Positions 8,880-17,400 of a stretch of DNA of 64,000 nt are shown piece by piece. This DNA is from an uncultured Prevotellaceae bacterium (lineage in GTDB: Bacteria; Bacteroidota; Bacteroidia; Bacteroidales; Bacteroidaceae). The translations under genes were made by a program, and so were the position numbers. The stretch lies in NCBI GenBank assembly GCA_902775475.1, contig CACYME010000002.1:62001-126000 (forward strand). The letters are read 5' to 3'. Under the pieces are notes generated by a model. That model saw nothing but the letters and a program-made list of their open reading frames with translations. It made no database searches and was not told the DNA's origin. Positions within the stretch are counted from its first letter, which is position 1; every line of letters begins with the position of its first letter.

Positions 8880-9818
8880 TTATAGTTCGATGATGGTGGG
8901 CTGGCTGTCGTCAACGACCATGTAGTCGCCGTTGTCGTAGACCACGAGGCGGGCCTGTGGTGGCTGTGGCAGCGCGGTGAAGGTGGCCTCCACCATGTCG
9001 TTCCTCAGCCGCTGCTCGCTGCGCGCAATCGTCTTTTCGCAGTCTGCCAGCATCTGCAGGGCCAGCAGCACGTTCTCCTCATCCTGCCAGATGCCCTGCC
9101 CCAGGGTGTCGGGGAGCTCGCGCTGAGCGAGGGCCTTCCTTGAGGAGGAAGTCGCTCCCCTTGTCCGAGGGCCTTTGGGCGCAGCCGCAATGCTGTTACG
9201 CGAAGTTAGGGGCGCAGCCGCAATGCTGTTACGCGAAGTTAGGGGCGCAGCCGCAATGCTGTTCCGCGAAGTTAGGGGCGCAGTCGCAACGCTGTTCGGG
9301 GTGTTTTTGGGCGCAGCCTGAGAGGCAGGGAACGACTGGGAGACAGGGAACGACTGGGAGGCGGGGAGCTGCTGCGCCAGCTGGCCCTTTGGCTGCTGCT
9401 CCTTCAGAGGCCAGGCCAGCAGCACGGCGATGGCGATGCTGGCAGCAGCGGCCACGGCGGCAGGCCATAGCCTGCGGCGCTTGGCGGCTTGCGGCGAGGA
9501 GCCCTCGATGCATCGCTGACGGCGGGCCATGATGGCGTCGTACTCCGCCTCGCCTTCGGCCAGCTCGCCCAGCATCAAGAGGACGGCCTGCCACTCCTCG
9601 GGCAGCGCCGCTTCACCGTTTGTTGCGACTGAGTCGCAACATACCCTGAAGGAACCGCGGGGCGAGGAGGGGCCGGAGGGCGAGAAGGAACCGCGGAGCG
9701 AAGATGCAGCGCCCTCCTCGCGGCCACGCAGGGCGCGGGCCAGCGCCAGCTCTTCCTCGGGCGAGGTCTCGCCAGCGAGGTAGCGGTCGATGAGTGATTG
9801 TATCTGCTTGTCGGTCAT
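8880..9818 (-). CDS. Anti-sigma-like membrane protein with translated tandem repeats
   Basis: 312 residues. A cytoplasmic N-terminal part (helical, MTDKQIQSLIDRYLAGETSP) is followed by one membrane helix at about 117-138 and a periplasmic part. The gene start overlaps the ECF sigma stop by 4 bases (ATGA), the usual coupling of sigma and anti-sigma genes, so I infer an anti-sigma role. It lacks a visible HxxxCxxC zinc motif. The protein is unusually repetitive: an 11-residue unit (APLTSRNSIAA) occurs three times with a partial fourth at about 180-213, SQSFP is doubled at 154-164, and residues about 59-69 come from a palindromic repeat also found in hutU. The repeats lie in low-complexity linkers on both sides of the helix. 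Confidence 0.75.
   Translation of the reverse strand: MTDKQIQSLIDRYLAGETSPEEELALARALRGREEGAASSLRGSFSPSGPSSPRGSFRVCCDSVATNGEAALPEEWQAVLLMLGELAEGEAEYDAIMARRQRCIEGSSPQAAKRRRLWPAAVAAAASIAIAVLLAWPLKEQQPKGQLAQQLPASQSFPVSQSFPASQAAPKNTPNSVATAPLTSRNSIAAAPLTSRNSIAAAPLTSRNSIAAAPKGPRTRGATSSSRKALAQRELPDTLGQGIWQDEENVLLALQMLADCEKTIARSEQRLRNDMVEATFTALPQPPQARLVVYDNGDYMVVDDSQPTIIEL
9177..9298 (-). repeat. 33-bp tandem repeat, about 3.7 copies, inside coding sequence
   Basis: Units begin at 9177, 9210, 9243 and 9276; the first two are identical, the third has one change and the fourth is partial and diverged. The period is a multiple of three, so copy number changes would keep frame. Encodes the APLTSRNSIAA repeats just outside the membrane. 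Confidence 0.9.
9611..9641. repeat. 31-bp palindromic element, copy A (in anti-sigma gene)
   Basis: Contains the perfect inverted repeat GTTGCGACTnAGTCGCAAC with a CTTCACCGT arm. A second copy with one mismatch is at 22718-22748 inside hutU, read in another frame. Confidence 0.85.
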
Positions 9819-10321
9819 TGTCTTAATCGTTTGGTGAGTTCATTGAAGACTTTCTTTCTTGCTGCCGAGACCATCGCTGCCACTGACGCTTGCGGGATGC
9901 CCGTCTCGGCAGCGATCTCGCTGGTGGAGAGGCCCTCCATCTGGCGCATCTCGAAGAGCTGGCGTTCTCGAGGTTTCAGCAGGGCGACGGTCTCCTCCAT
10001 CATCCGGCGGGCGTCCTCGGCCTCCAGCTGCTCCTGAGGCGAGCTGTCCGCCGGTGGCTCCAGCAGGGCGCTCTGTTCCTTCATCCGCTGCGCCGCGAGC
10101 TGCCTGCGATAGCTGTTGACGCAGCAGTTCTTCGCCACTCGCACGGCCAGCGCCCTGACGTTGTGCCCCGAGTCGATGCGTTCGCAGTAGCGCCACAGCT
10201 GCACCATCGCCTCCTGCGCTGCGTCCTCGGCATCCTCAGCGGAGCCGAAGAAGGCGGAGCTGACTCTCATCACCTCCTCGCGCAGCCGGGCTGCCATCTG
10301 TTCAAACTCTGAGCGTGTCAT
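9815..10321 (-). CDS. ECF-type RNA polymerase sigma factor
   Basis: 168 residues from the ATG at 10321 (MTRSEFEQMA); the frame is open further upstream but the extra residues are not sigma-like. Region 2 is visible as EDAEDAAQEAMVQLWRY, and region 4 as LKPRERQLFEMRQMEGLSTSEIAAETG with its helix-turn-helix. It should direct RNA polymerase to promoters of an envelope or stress regulon. It overlaps the downstream membrane protein by 4 bases, consistent with control by that protein as an anti-sigma factor. No clear TAnnTTTG box precedes it, so it may be autoregulated. Confidence 0.9.
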   Translation of the reverse strand: MTRSEFEQMAARLREEVMRVSSAFFGSAEDAEDAAQEAMVQLWRYCERIDSGHNVRALAVRVAKNCCVNSYRRQLAAQRMKEQSALLEPPADSSPQEQLEAEDARRMMEETVALLKPRERQLFEMRQMEGLSTSEIAAETGIPQASVAAMVSAARKKVFNELTKRLRQ

Positions 10322-10365
10322 ACACTTATAATACGCAGGAACGAGGGAAATATTAAGTTGAAAAC

Positions 10366-10404
10366 GAAAAAATGCCGCACGGCCCATTTGCGGGTCATGC
10401 GGCA
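10366..10404 (-). terminator. Intrinsic terminator after blaR1
   Basis: Minus strand stem TGCCGCATG / CGTGCGGCA (one G-U pair), 14-base loop, then TTTTTT. It lies 26 bases after the blaR1 stop. Confidence 0.85.
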
Positions 10405-10430
10405 GACGTTTTCCGGCGGGAAGCGCGCCG

Positions 10431-12113
10431 TCATTGCAGGCGGAAGGTCAGCGGAATGCTGAAGCGGGTGCGCACCACCTTGCCATTCTGCTTGCCGGGC
10501 TGCCACTTGGGCATCTTGGCGATGACGCGACGCGCCTCGTCCTTCAGCGCCTGCAAGCTGGCGTTGTGGGCCTCGGCATCCTTCTTCTGCTCCTCGGTCA
10601 TGTCGGGCTTGTAGGCCACCACGACCACTTCGCCCGATACGCCGTGTCCAACCGGGAACACCTTGTCGGTACTGATGTGGCTGATGCTGCCGTCCTTCTC
10701 AACGATGAACTGGGCAATCACGCGGCCCTGCATGCCGAACTCCTCGGCCACCTTGGGGTACTTCACGTTCATGGAAAGGAACTTCATCAGCTCAACATTG
10801 CCGCCGGGGAACTGGGGCAGTTCCTCGCAAACATCGAACACGGGGTCTTCATCGGGAACGGAAGGTGCCGGGGCTTCCTTCTTCGAGGTGAACGCCAGGA
10901 CGCCTTGCTTGTCCTTATAGTTCCACTTCGGGTCGCCCTCGGAGTTCGGGTTATGGACCATCAAAAACGCATCGTAGGCCCGGTAGTTCATGGCTTCCTC
11001 TGCCGTAGCCTCATGGCCATCGAGGAATATCTGGCCAACGGGGAATGTCAGGGGGAAGCGCGAGTCGGGTTCACCCTCGTGCGAGAAGCCGGTGATGCGG
11101 CCATACTGGTCGGCCACGGCATGCAGGGCAAAGGGCTTGTCGTCGGCGGCGATGCCAGCCTCCGTGGGCGATGCCGGCAGGGTGCGATAGTCGGTCACGG
11201 TCTTTGCGGTCACCACCAAAGAGACGGCGGCCACGGGTATGACGTAGAGGGCTTTGAGCCAGCTCCAGCGTCGGTGGTTTTTCGGTTTAATCATCATTCT
11301 GATTCGTTTTGTTAGTTCGCTGGTGTTCATGCCGTTGGCGAGGACACAGGCCTGTATGCCCGTCGCCTTGCATGTCAACAAAGAAATGTACTGAGCCATG
11401 CCGGCTCCGCAAGAGAGAACGGCCTCGTCGGCTTCATACTCGTGGATGGTGCGCAGGTCGCGACTAAGCAGCCATACCACGGGATTGAACCACTGGAGTG
11501 CCGTGACGAGTTCCACGAAGAGCACGTCGGCGCTGTGGTGCAGGCGTATGTGGCTTCGTTCGTGCAAGAGGATAAGCCCACCCCCTGCCCCACCGAGGGG
11601 AGACTGGAGGGACTTGCTATCTGAGGTTTCCTGATAGTCCTGACGACTGATGACGATGGTCTTGAACCAGGAGAAGGGCGCCACGGGAGCATCGACGATG
11701 CAGAGCGTGGAGCCGTCGGCCTGCGGGCGGCAGTCGCCCCGGCTGATGAGGCGCCGCAGCAGCCAGTAGGACCTGGCCAGCATGGCCAGACGGACGGCGA
11801 TGCCCGCCACGAGCAGCCAGCCCAGCAGCTGCTGCCACCAGTCGGAGGGCAGCGCCGTCGGCATTTCGCCGTAGCTCACCGTCGCCGGGCTGGCGGGAGC
11901 CGTGTCGGCAACAACGGGTGCCGCCGCTATCCACTCGGTGTGGTGCAGGGTGATGATGCACAGGGGGAGCAGCAGCGACAGTGCCAGCGACGCCAGCAGC
12001 ACCACGCGGCTGAGGCGATGGAGCGTGTCGCGCTCCAGCAGCAGGCGGTAGAACATGTAGCACACGGCAATGAGCACGCTCACCTTCAGGTCGTAGATTA
12101 GAAATGCTGTCAT
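10431..12113 (-). CDS. BlaR1/MecR1-type M56 sensor peptidase with TonB C-terminal domain
   Basis: 560 residues. The N-terminal half has several membrane helices (about 8-25, 37-57, 95-112) and the M56 zinc site HERSH at 184-188, with HEYEADE some 40 residues later supplying the third ligand. A further helix is at about 286-305. The C-terminal 120 residues are a TonB-like domain (FPGGNVELMKFLSMNVKYP...GRVIAQFIVEKDG...). Such proteins sense a periplasmic signal and cleave or inactivate the cognate BlaI repressor. The gene overlaps blaI by 4 bases. Residues about 164-179 (SKSLQSPLGGAGGG), just before the zinc site, come from a GC-rich palindromic repeat. Whether beta-lactam is the signal cannot be told: no penicillin-binding sensor domain is present. 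Confidence 0.9.
   Translation of the reverse strand: MTAFLIYDLKVSVLIAVCYMFYRLLLERDTLHRLSRVVLLASLALSLLLPLCIITLHHTEWIAAAPVVADTAPASPATVSYGEMPTALPSDWWQQLLGWLLVAGIAVRLAMLARSYWLLRRLISRGDCRPQADGSTLCIVDAPVAPFSWFKTIVISRQDYQETSDSKSLQSPLGGAGGGLILLHERSHIRLHHSADVLFVELVTALQWFNPVVWLLSRDLRTIHEYEADEAVLSCGAGMAQYISLLTCKATGIQACVLANGMNTSELTKRIRMMIKPKNHRRWSWLKALYVIPVAAVSLVVTAKTVTDYRTLPASPTEAGIAADDKPFALHAVADQYGRITGFSHEGEPDSRFPLTFPVGQIFLDGHEATAEEAMNYRAYDAFLMVHNPNSEGDPKWNYKDKQGVLAFTSKKEAPAPSVPDEDPVFDVCEELPQFPGGNVELMKFLSMNVKYPKVAEEFGMQGRVIAQFIVEKDGSISHISTDKVFPVGHGVSGEVVVVAYKPDMTEEQKKDAEAHNASLQALKDEARRVIAKMPKWQPGKQNGKVVRTRFSIPLTFRLQ
11574..11615 (+). repeat. GC-rich palindromic repeat, single copy in blaR1
   Basis: Begins AAGCCCACCCCC and contains a CCCCACC/GAGGGG arm, matching the repeats in tolC, acrB and aroK. 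No inverted partner was seen nearby. Confidence 0.7.
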
Positions 12114-12490
12114 CGTTCCAGACTGTTAATGATTTCCTTGATTTCGTTCAGTTCTTCCTCGCTCAGCTCCTCGTTGTGGGCAAAGAAGGAGACGAGCTTC
12201 ACGCCGGAGCCGCCAAAGAGCGTGTCCTTCACGTCGCTCATCACCTGGCGCTGGTAGCGCTCGCGGGTCAGCAGCGGCGAGTAGACCAGCTGCTTGCCCT
12301 GGCCCTTGCGGTGCTCTACGAAGCCTTTCTGCTCCAGAATCTTCAGGAAGGTGGCCACGGTGGTATAGGCCGGGCGAGGCTCGGCGTAGCGCTCCAGCAC
12401 GTCGGCTACGCTGGCGCCCCGACCCATCTCCCACAGGATGTTCATCACCAGCGTCTCGCTCTTCGTCAGTGTCTGTTGTTTCATCGTCAT
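12110..12490 (-). CDS. BlaI/MecI/CopY family transcriptional repressor
   Basis: 126 residues from ATG 12490; ATG 12484 is equally possible, and a TTG at 12505 would lie inside the promoter. The winged-helix part is LTKSETLVMNILWEMG...TTVATFLKILEQKGFVEHRKGQGKQLVYSPLL, followed by the dimerising and cleavable C-terminal region (LVSFFAHNEELSEEELNEIKEII). It represses its own operon, and probably other genes, until the M56 sensor relieves repression. The stop overlaps the blaR1 start (ATGA). Three TTAGTAAT boxes upstream are candidate operators. Confidence 0.92.
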   Translation of the reverse strand: MTMKQQTLTKSETLVMNILWEMGRGASVADVLERYAEPRPAYTTVATFLKILEQKGFVEHRKGQGKQLVYSPLLTRERYQRQVMSDVKDTLFGGSGVKLVSFFAHNEELSEEELNEIKEIINSLER

Positions 12491-12502
12491 CGGGTTTTTC
12501 CG

Positions 12503-12612
12503 CAAAATTACGAAAAGTTTAGTAATTCCGCATCCCTGACGAGGAAAATCTTTCTGCGGAGCGCATCTTTTAACGTTCTTTTTTAGTAATGTCCAGCCCG
12601 TTATTAGTAATT
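12503..12612 (-). promoter_or_regulatory. blaI-blaR1 promoter with three TTAGTAAT boxes
   Basis: TAATTTTG (minus strand, 12503-12510) lies 13-19 bases before the two candidate ATGs, so the leader is extremely short. The octamer TTAGTAAT occurs at 12519-12526, 12583-12590 and 12605-12612. TTAnTAA is nearly self-complementary, as expected for dimeric repressor sites. Operator function is inferred. Confidence 0.5.
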
Positions 12613-12774
12613 AACGCTCGACTGCGAGGGATGTATTTGCGACGCGGGGAAATGGCCACGCAAGCAGCTCGAAAGCCCTCTCGCTTCCCCACAGCAGCAG
12701 GGATGAGGGGAAAAAGGCGGCGACAAATTGGGACCAGGCCACGCTGGAGTGGGAAAAAAGCCACGCCTTTTCCG

Positions 12775-12861
12775 TTGGCAGCGGACGGGGACGATATTGG
12801 CAGCGGCCGCTGCCAATAATGGCAGCGGGCGGGAAAAACATTGGCAGCGCCCGCTGCCTTC
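12775..12861. terminator. Cluster of GGCAGCGG inverted repeats after tolC
   Basis: Four GGCAGCG words occur within about 80 bases. A perfect 20-bp palindrome centred on GGCCGC lies at about 12799-12818. A second pair, GGCAGCGGGCG / CGCCCGCTGCC, spans about 12825-12861. It lies 9 bases after the tolC stop and is the likely 3' end of the efflux operon, although no T run follows. The rest of 12506-12870 shows no gene. Confidence 0.55.
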
Positions 12862-12869
12862 CCTGCAGG

Positions 12870-14333
12870 CTACTGCCCCGTGGCATGGCGGAGGTCGATG
12901 AGGCGCAGCTGCAGGTCGGCATAGGCATCGGTGAACTTGTCGCGCGACTGCTGGCTGAGCAGCTGGGCCTCAAGCAGATTGCTCATGGTCGAGGTGCCTG
13001 CACGATAGCGGTCGCGGTTCAGGCGCAGGTTCTCCTCGGCCTGCTCGATGCCGCGCTGGGCCAGAAGCAACTGCTGGCGGGCCTCGGCCACGTCGTTGCG
13101 GGCCTTCTGCATGCGGATGGTGAGCAGCTGGGCGTTGTCGTGCAGCTGCTCCTCGGCCTTCTGCACCTCAATCTTGCGGCGCTTGATGGCGTGGGAGCCA
13201 CCCCACCAGTCGCTGATGGGCACGCTGACGGTGGCAAAGACCATGGCGAAGGTGCGGTCGTTGTCGAGCAGGTTGTGGTAGTTATAGCCCGCGCCAACGG
13301 CCACCGTGGGCAGCTGCTTGCCAACGGCCATCTTCTGCTGCAAGCGCGTGGCCTCCACCTGCTTCTCCAAGAGCTGGTATTCGGGGAGAAGGAAGAGACC
13401 CTCCCCCAGCCCCTCACGTTGAGGGAGGGAAGTAGATAGTTCTGCCTCGATATCGTTTTGGGAAGAAGAGGACTGTTCCTTTACACTAACCTTACCCTGG
13501 GAGTATATACTTCCCTCCCTCAAAGGGAGGTGCAGGGGGAGGGTCGTTATCCCGCAGTACTGCGCCAGCATCAGGGATAGCACTTCCTGGGCGTTCTGTA
13601 GCTTCAGGCGCTGGCTCTCGATGTCGTTCTGGCGCAGCTGCACCTGCAGCAGGTCGTTGCGCAGGGCCACGCCGGCGCGCACGGCCACCTCCACATCTTT
13701 ATAGATGTCGGCCAGCAGCGAGTCTACGGCGTCGAGGGTGCGCGTCTTCTCATCGAGGCTCACCAGCTGCCAGTAGTACTCGGCCACCTGGCGCTCCACC
13801 TCGTTCTCCTTCAGCCTGAGCTGCAGACGGCTGGCCTCCTCGCCCACACGGGCCAGGCGGTTGCCGTTCACTATCTGTCCGCCGGCAAAGACGGGCTGCA
13901 TGGCCATCAGGCTGGCGATGGTGCCATTCTTCATCATCGACATGCTGATGGGCGAGGACAGGCCGACGAGCATCTCGGGGGGGAGCATCTGCGACAGCGT
14001 GGCCGCAAAGGACGACGGGATGAACTCCTGCGGGTCGATGTCCATCTTCGCCATGCCGCGGTTGGCGTTGAAGGTGAGGGCGGTGCCGCTGATGGTGGGG
14101 AAATATTTTGTGAAGGCCTCGCGGCGCTGCTGGTGGGCGGCGTCGATGTCGAGCTGCGCCGAACGGATGCCCATGTTGTGCTGCATGGCGGAGTCGAGCA
14201 GTTCAGAAAGGCCCACCCCCTGCCCCTCCCCAAGGGAGGGGGGATTGGTCACCTGTGCAGCGGCAAAGACGACGGGGGAAAACAATATTATAAATATAAG
14301 GAATCGTCTCATGTTCATATTTAGTTTAAGCAT
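12870..14333 (-). CDS. TolC-family outer-membrane efflux protein
   Basis: 487 residues from ATG 14333 (ATGs at 14318 and 14312 also possible; a TTG at 14351 overlaps acrB). The signal peptide ends VVFAAAQ. Two OEP repeats of long amphipathic helices flank short strands (for example AEARQQLLLAQRGIEQAEENLRLNRDRYRAG). It should form the outer-membrane channel of the RND pump encoded just upstream. Two GC-rich repeat insertions are translated: NPPSLGEGQGVG directly after the signal peptide, and a stretch of about 50 residues (LREGSIYSQGK...LPQREGLGEG) between the two halves, where homologues have a short linker. Confidence 0.92.
   Translation of the reverse strand: MLKLNMNMRRFLIFIILFSPVVFAAAQVTNPPSLGEGQGVGLSELLDSAMQHNMGIRSAQLDIDAAHQQRREAFTKYFPTISGTALTFNANRGMAKMDIDPQEFIPSSFAATLSQMLPPEMLVGLSSPISMSMMKNGTIASLMAMQPVFAGGQIVNGNRLARVGEEASRLQLRLKENEVERQVAEYYWQLVSLDEKTRTLDAVDSLLADIYKDVEVAVRAGVALRNDLLQVQLRQNDIESQRLKLQNAQEVLSLMLAQYCGITTLPLHLPLREGSIYSQGKVSVKEQSSSSQNDIEAELSTSLPQREGLGEGLFLLPEYQLLEKQVEATRLQQKMAVGKQLPTVAVGAGYNYHNLLDNDRTFAMVFATVSVPISDWWGGSHAIKRRKIEVQKAEEQLHDNAQLLTIRMQKARNDVAEARQQLLLAQRGIEQAEENLRLNRDRYRAGTSTMSNLLEAQLLSQQSRDKFTDAYADLQLRLIDLRHATGQ
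13393..13546. repeat. Inverted pair of GC-rich palindromes inside tolC
   Basis: Left copy 13393-13434 (ACCCTCCCCC...GAGGGAGGGAAGT) and right copy 13508-13546 in opposite orientation (ACTTCCCTCCCTC...GGGGGAGGGT), separated by 73 bases. The frame is kept through the whole insert. Confidence 0.85.
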
Positions 14334-14405
14334 ATTGTTGTTTCTCTTCAATCCGCAGAACTATTCAGTTCCCCTCCCTTGGGGAGAGGTTGGGGGTGGG
14401 CTTTT
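14208..14405. repeat. Inverted pair of GC-rich palindromes at the acrB/tolC junction
   Basis: Left copy about 14208-14243 (in the tolC N-terminal region) and right copy about 14369-14405 (in the acrB C-terminal codons). Outer ends read GCCCACCCCC on both sides, pointing outward; inner parts are CCCTCCC/GGGAGGG. The spacer is about 125 bases. Confidence 0.85.
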
Positions 14406-17400
14406 GGCTGTACCTTCCAATACACCACCGGTAGCATGGTGACCACCATGATGAGCGAGCCGATGCCTCCGGCGAAGATGGTGACGCCGACGGGCATCCA
14501 GAAGCTGGAGCCAGCCAGAATCATCGGCACCACACCCACGGCCGTGGTGGCGGTGGTGAGGAAGATGGGCACCATGCGGCGGCGACCCGCCTCGTAGGCG
14601 GCGTTGCGGAGCAGTTCTTCAGGCTTCACTCCCGGCTTTCCGCGCTTCATCAGGTCGTTGGCATGCTCGAAGATGAGAATCTCGTTGCGCATAATCATAC
14701 CCATCAGCGTGATGAGACCCATCACGGAGGTGAGGCCCAGCGTGCGGTTCATCAGACCGAGGCCGACGAGGGCGCCGGGAAGCATCAGGCCGAGGGCGGC
14801 AATGCAGACGGTGGTGATGCCGAAGCGCTTGAAGTTGAACAGCAGGAAGAAGAAGATGATGACCATGGCGATGGCCACGCCGCCGAAGATTTGCGGCAGG
14901 GCCTCGGCATTGTACTCCATCTCGCCACCCACCTCGGCACGCACGCCCGGCGGCAGCGGCATCGCCTGCATGATGTCGGCCACGCGCTGCTCCACGGGAG
15001 CGGCATAGACACCCTGGGCAAACTGGCCGGTCACCGTCAGGCAGCGCTCGCCGTGGCGGTGCATGATGCGGTTCTCTGCCCACTGGGGCTTCACGGTCGC
15101 CACCTGGCGCAGCGGCACCGAGGTGCTGGTGCCGCTCACGGCTCCACTGAGCATCGTCGCTGGCGTGGAGAGCGGCAGGTCCTGGATGTCGCTGAACGAC
15201 AGCCTGCTGCTGTCCTTCAGCACGATGGGCAGGGCGTAGTCGTCTTCCCACAGGTGGCCCACGCTGACGTCGCCCGTGGCGGCACTGAGCGAGAGGGCGG
15301 CGGTGGCGCGGCTGATGCCCAGCTGGGCCGAGGCCACGGGGTCGAGTTCGACGCTGACCAGCGGGAAGGGCTGCATGAAGTCGGTGTGTACCCACTCCAG
15401 CTCGGGCATCTGGCGCATCTCGGCCATCAGCCGTTCGGCCACGGCATGCAGCGAGTCGAGGTCGTCGCCATAGAAGCGATATTCCAGCTCAGGCACCTCT
15501 AAATAGTCGAGCCGCTTGAAGCGCACGTAGGCCTCGGGGAAGCGCTCGCTCCAGCGAGGCTGATATTCGGCCAGCAGTTCCATCGTGGCCTCCTGCGACG
15601 TGGTGTTCACGATGAACTGGGCGAAATTCTTGCCCGCCATCTGCGGGGCGTAGCAGGTCATGAAGCGGGGCGACGAACAGCCGATGAAGCTGGTGATGCC
15701 GCTGACGCGCTCGTCCTTGCCAAGCGCCGTGCGCAGCGAGTCGGCCAGCATGCGGGTGTCGTCGAGGCCCTTGCCCTCGGGCAGGAAGAACTCCACGGCG
15801 AACTGGTCGCGGTCGGCGTAGGGGAAGAGGCGCACTTTCAGCGTCGGGGCGATGAGGCACGAGAGCGCCACCACCGCCAGACCGCCACAGATGGTTGCCC
15901 ACGGATGGCGGAACGTCCAGTCGAGCACGTGGTTGTAGGTTCGCTGCACTGCCTTGGTGATGGCATTGCCACCCGTCGTCACCTTCCCCGGCCGGATAAT
16001 CAGCACCTCGAGGAAGGGGATGACCGTGACGGCCAGCACCAGCGACACCATCAGGTTGACGGTGATGGTCAGGGGGAAGTCGCGCATGGCGTCGTTGAAG
16101 GCCCCCTTCAGCGTGAGCAGCAGCGGATAGAAGATGACGCAGATGCAGAGCGTGGCCAGCATCATGGGCATGAAGTACTGGCGCGACGACTCCATGGCGG
16201 CCTCCTTCGGCGCCATGCCCTTGCCCAGATACTCCAGGTAGCCGTCGATGACCACGATGCTGTTGTCGACCACCATGCCGAGCACCACGATGAGCGCCGC
16301 CAGCGTGACCATGTTCAGCTCGATGCCCATCATCCACATGATGCCCACGGAGATGAACGTGCTGAGCGGCACGGTGATGGCGGCCACGATGGCCGAGCGC
16401 AGGGGGAAGAGCACCATCATCACCAGGACGATGACGGCCATGGAGATGATGAGGTCGCGCAGGAAGTCGCTGACGCTGAGCGCCACCACCTTCGGCTGGT
16501 CGGCGATGCGGGTGAGGGTGACGTCGGTGGGCAGCTCCGTGGCGCGGAAGTCATCGAGCACGCGGTCCACCTCCTCGCCATACTGCACGATGTTGTTGCC
16601 CGCCGTCATCTCTAACGAGAGGAGCACGCAGGGGTGGCCGTCCTGCTCGATGTAGCCATTGCTGGTGTCATACTCGCGGACGACGGTGGCCAGGTCGCGC
16701 ACTCGCACCACCTTGCCGCTCTGCGCATCGCTGAACACGATCAGGTTGGCAATCTCCTCTTCGCTGCGCTGCGACGGCTCTATGTGGATGGGTGTCTGCT
16801 GGCGGCTGGTGCTGATGCTGCCGCTCATGGTGGTCAGCCCCTGCTGCTGCAGCTGCGAGAGGAGCATCGTCTGGCCGATGCCATAGGCCTGCAGCCGCTG
16901 GCGGTCGACGTAGAGCGATATTTGCTCCTGCTGCTCGCCGTAGGTGCGCACATTGGCCACCGAGGGGATGCGGCGCAGGCGGTCGCCGAGGCGGTCGCTG
17001 TAGTCGTGGAGCTCGCGGTAGCTGCGCTCCGGGCTCTCGATGGCGATGAGCAGCGCCGAGGTGTTGCCGAAGTCGTCGTTGGCCACCAGGGCAAGCACGC
17101 CGCCGGGCAACGACTGCTTGAAGAGGGCGAGGCCGTGCTTGATCTTGCTCCACACCTCGTCCTTGTTGTTCACGTTGTCGTTCAGGTGCACCAAGACCAT
17201 GCACATGCCGTTCTGGCAGGTGGTAGTGGTCTTCTCGCGCTTCACCTCGCCGAAGGTGAAGAGGTAGCGCTCCAGCGGCTTGGCCACCTGCTGCTCCACC
17301 TCATCGGCCGTGGCGCCGGGATAGACGGCCACTACCACGCCCTGGCGGATGGTGAAGGCGGGAAACTCGTCCTTCGGCATCTGCTGCAAGCCATAGATGC

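Noticed and set aside
9177-9298. 33-bp repeats considered as a CRISPR array
   Set aside because: Units are directly adjacent without spacers, lie in frame inside a gene, and no cas genes are nearby.
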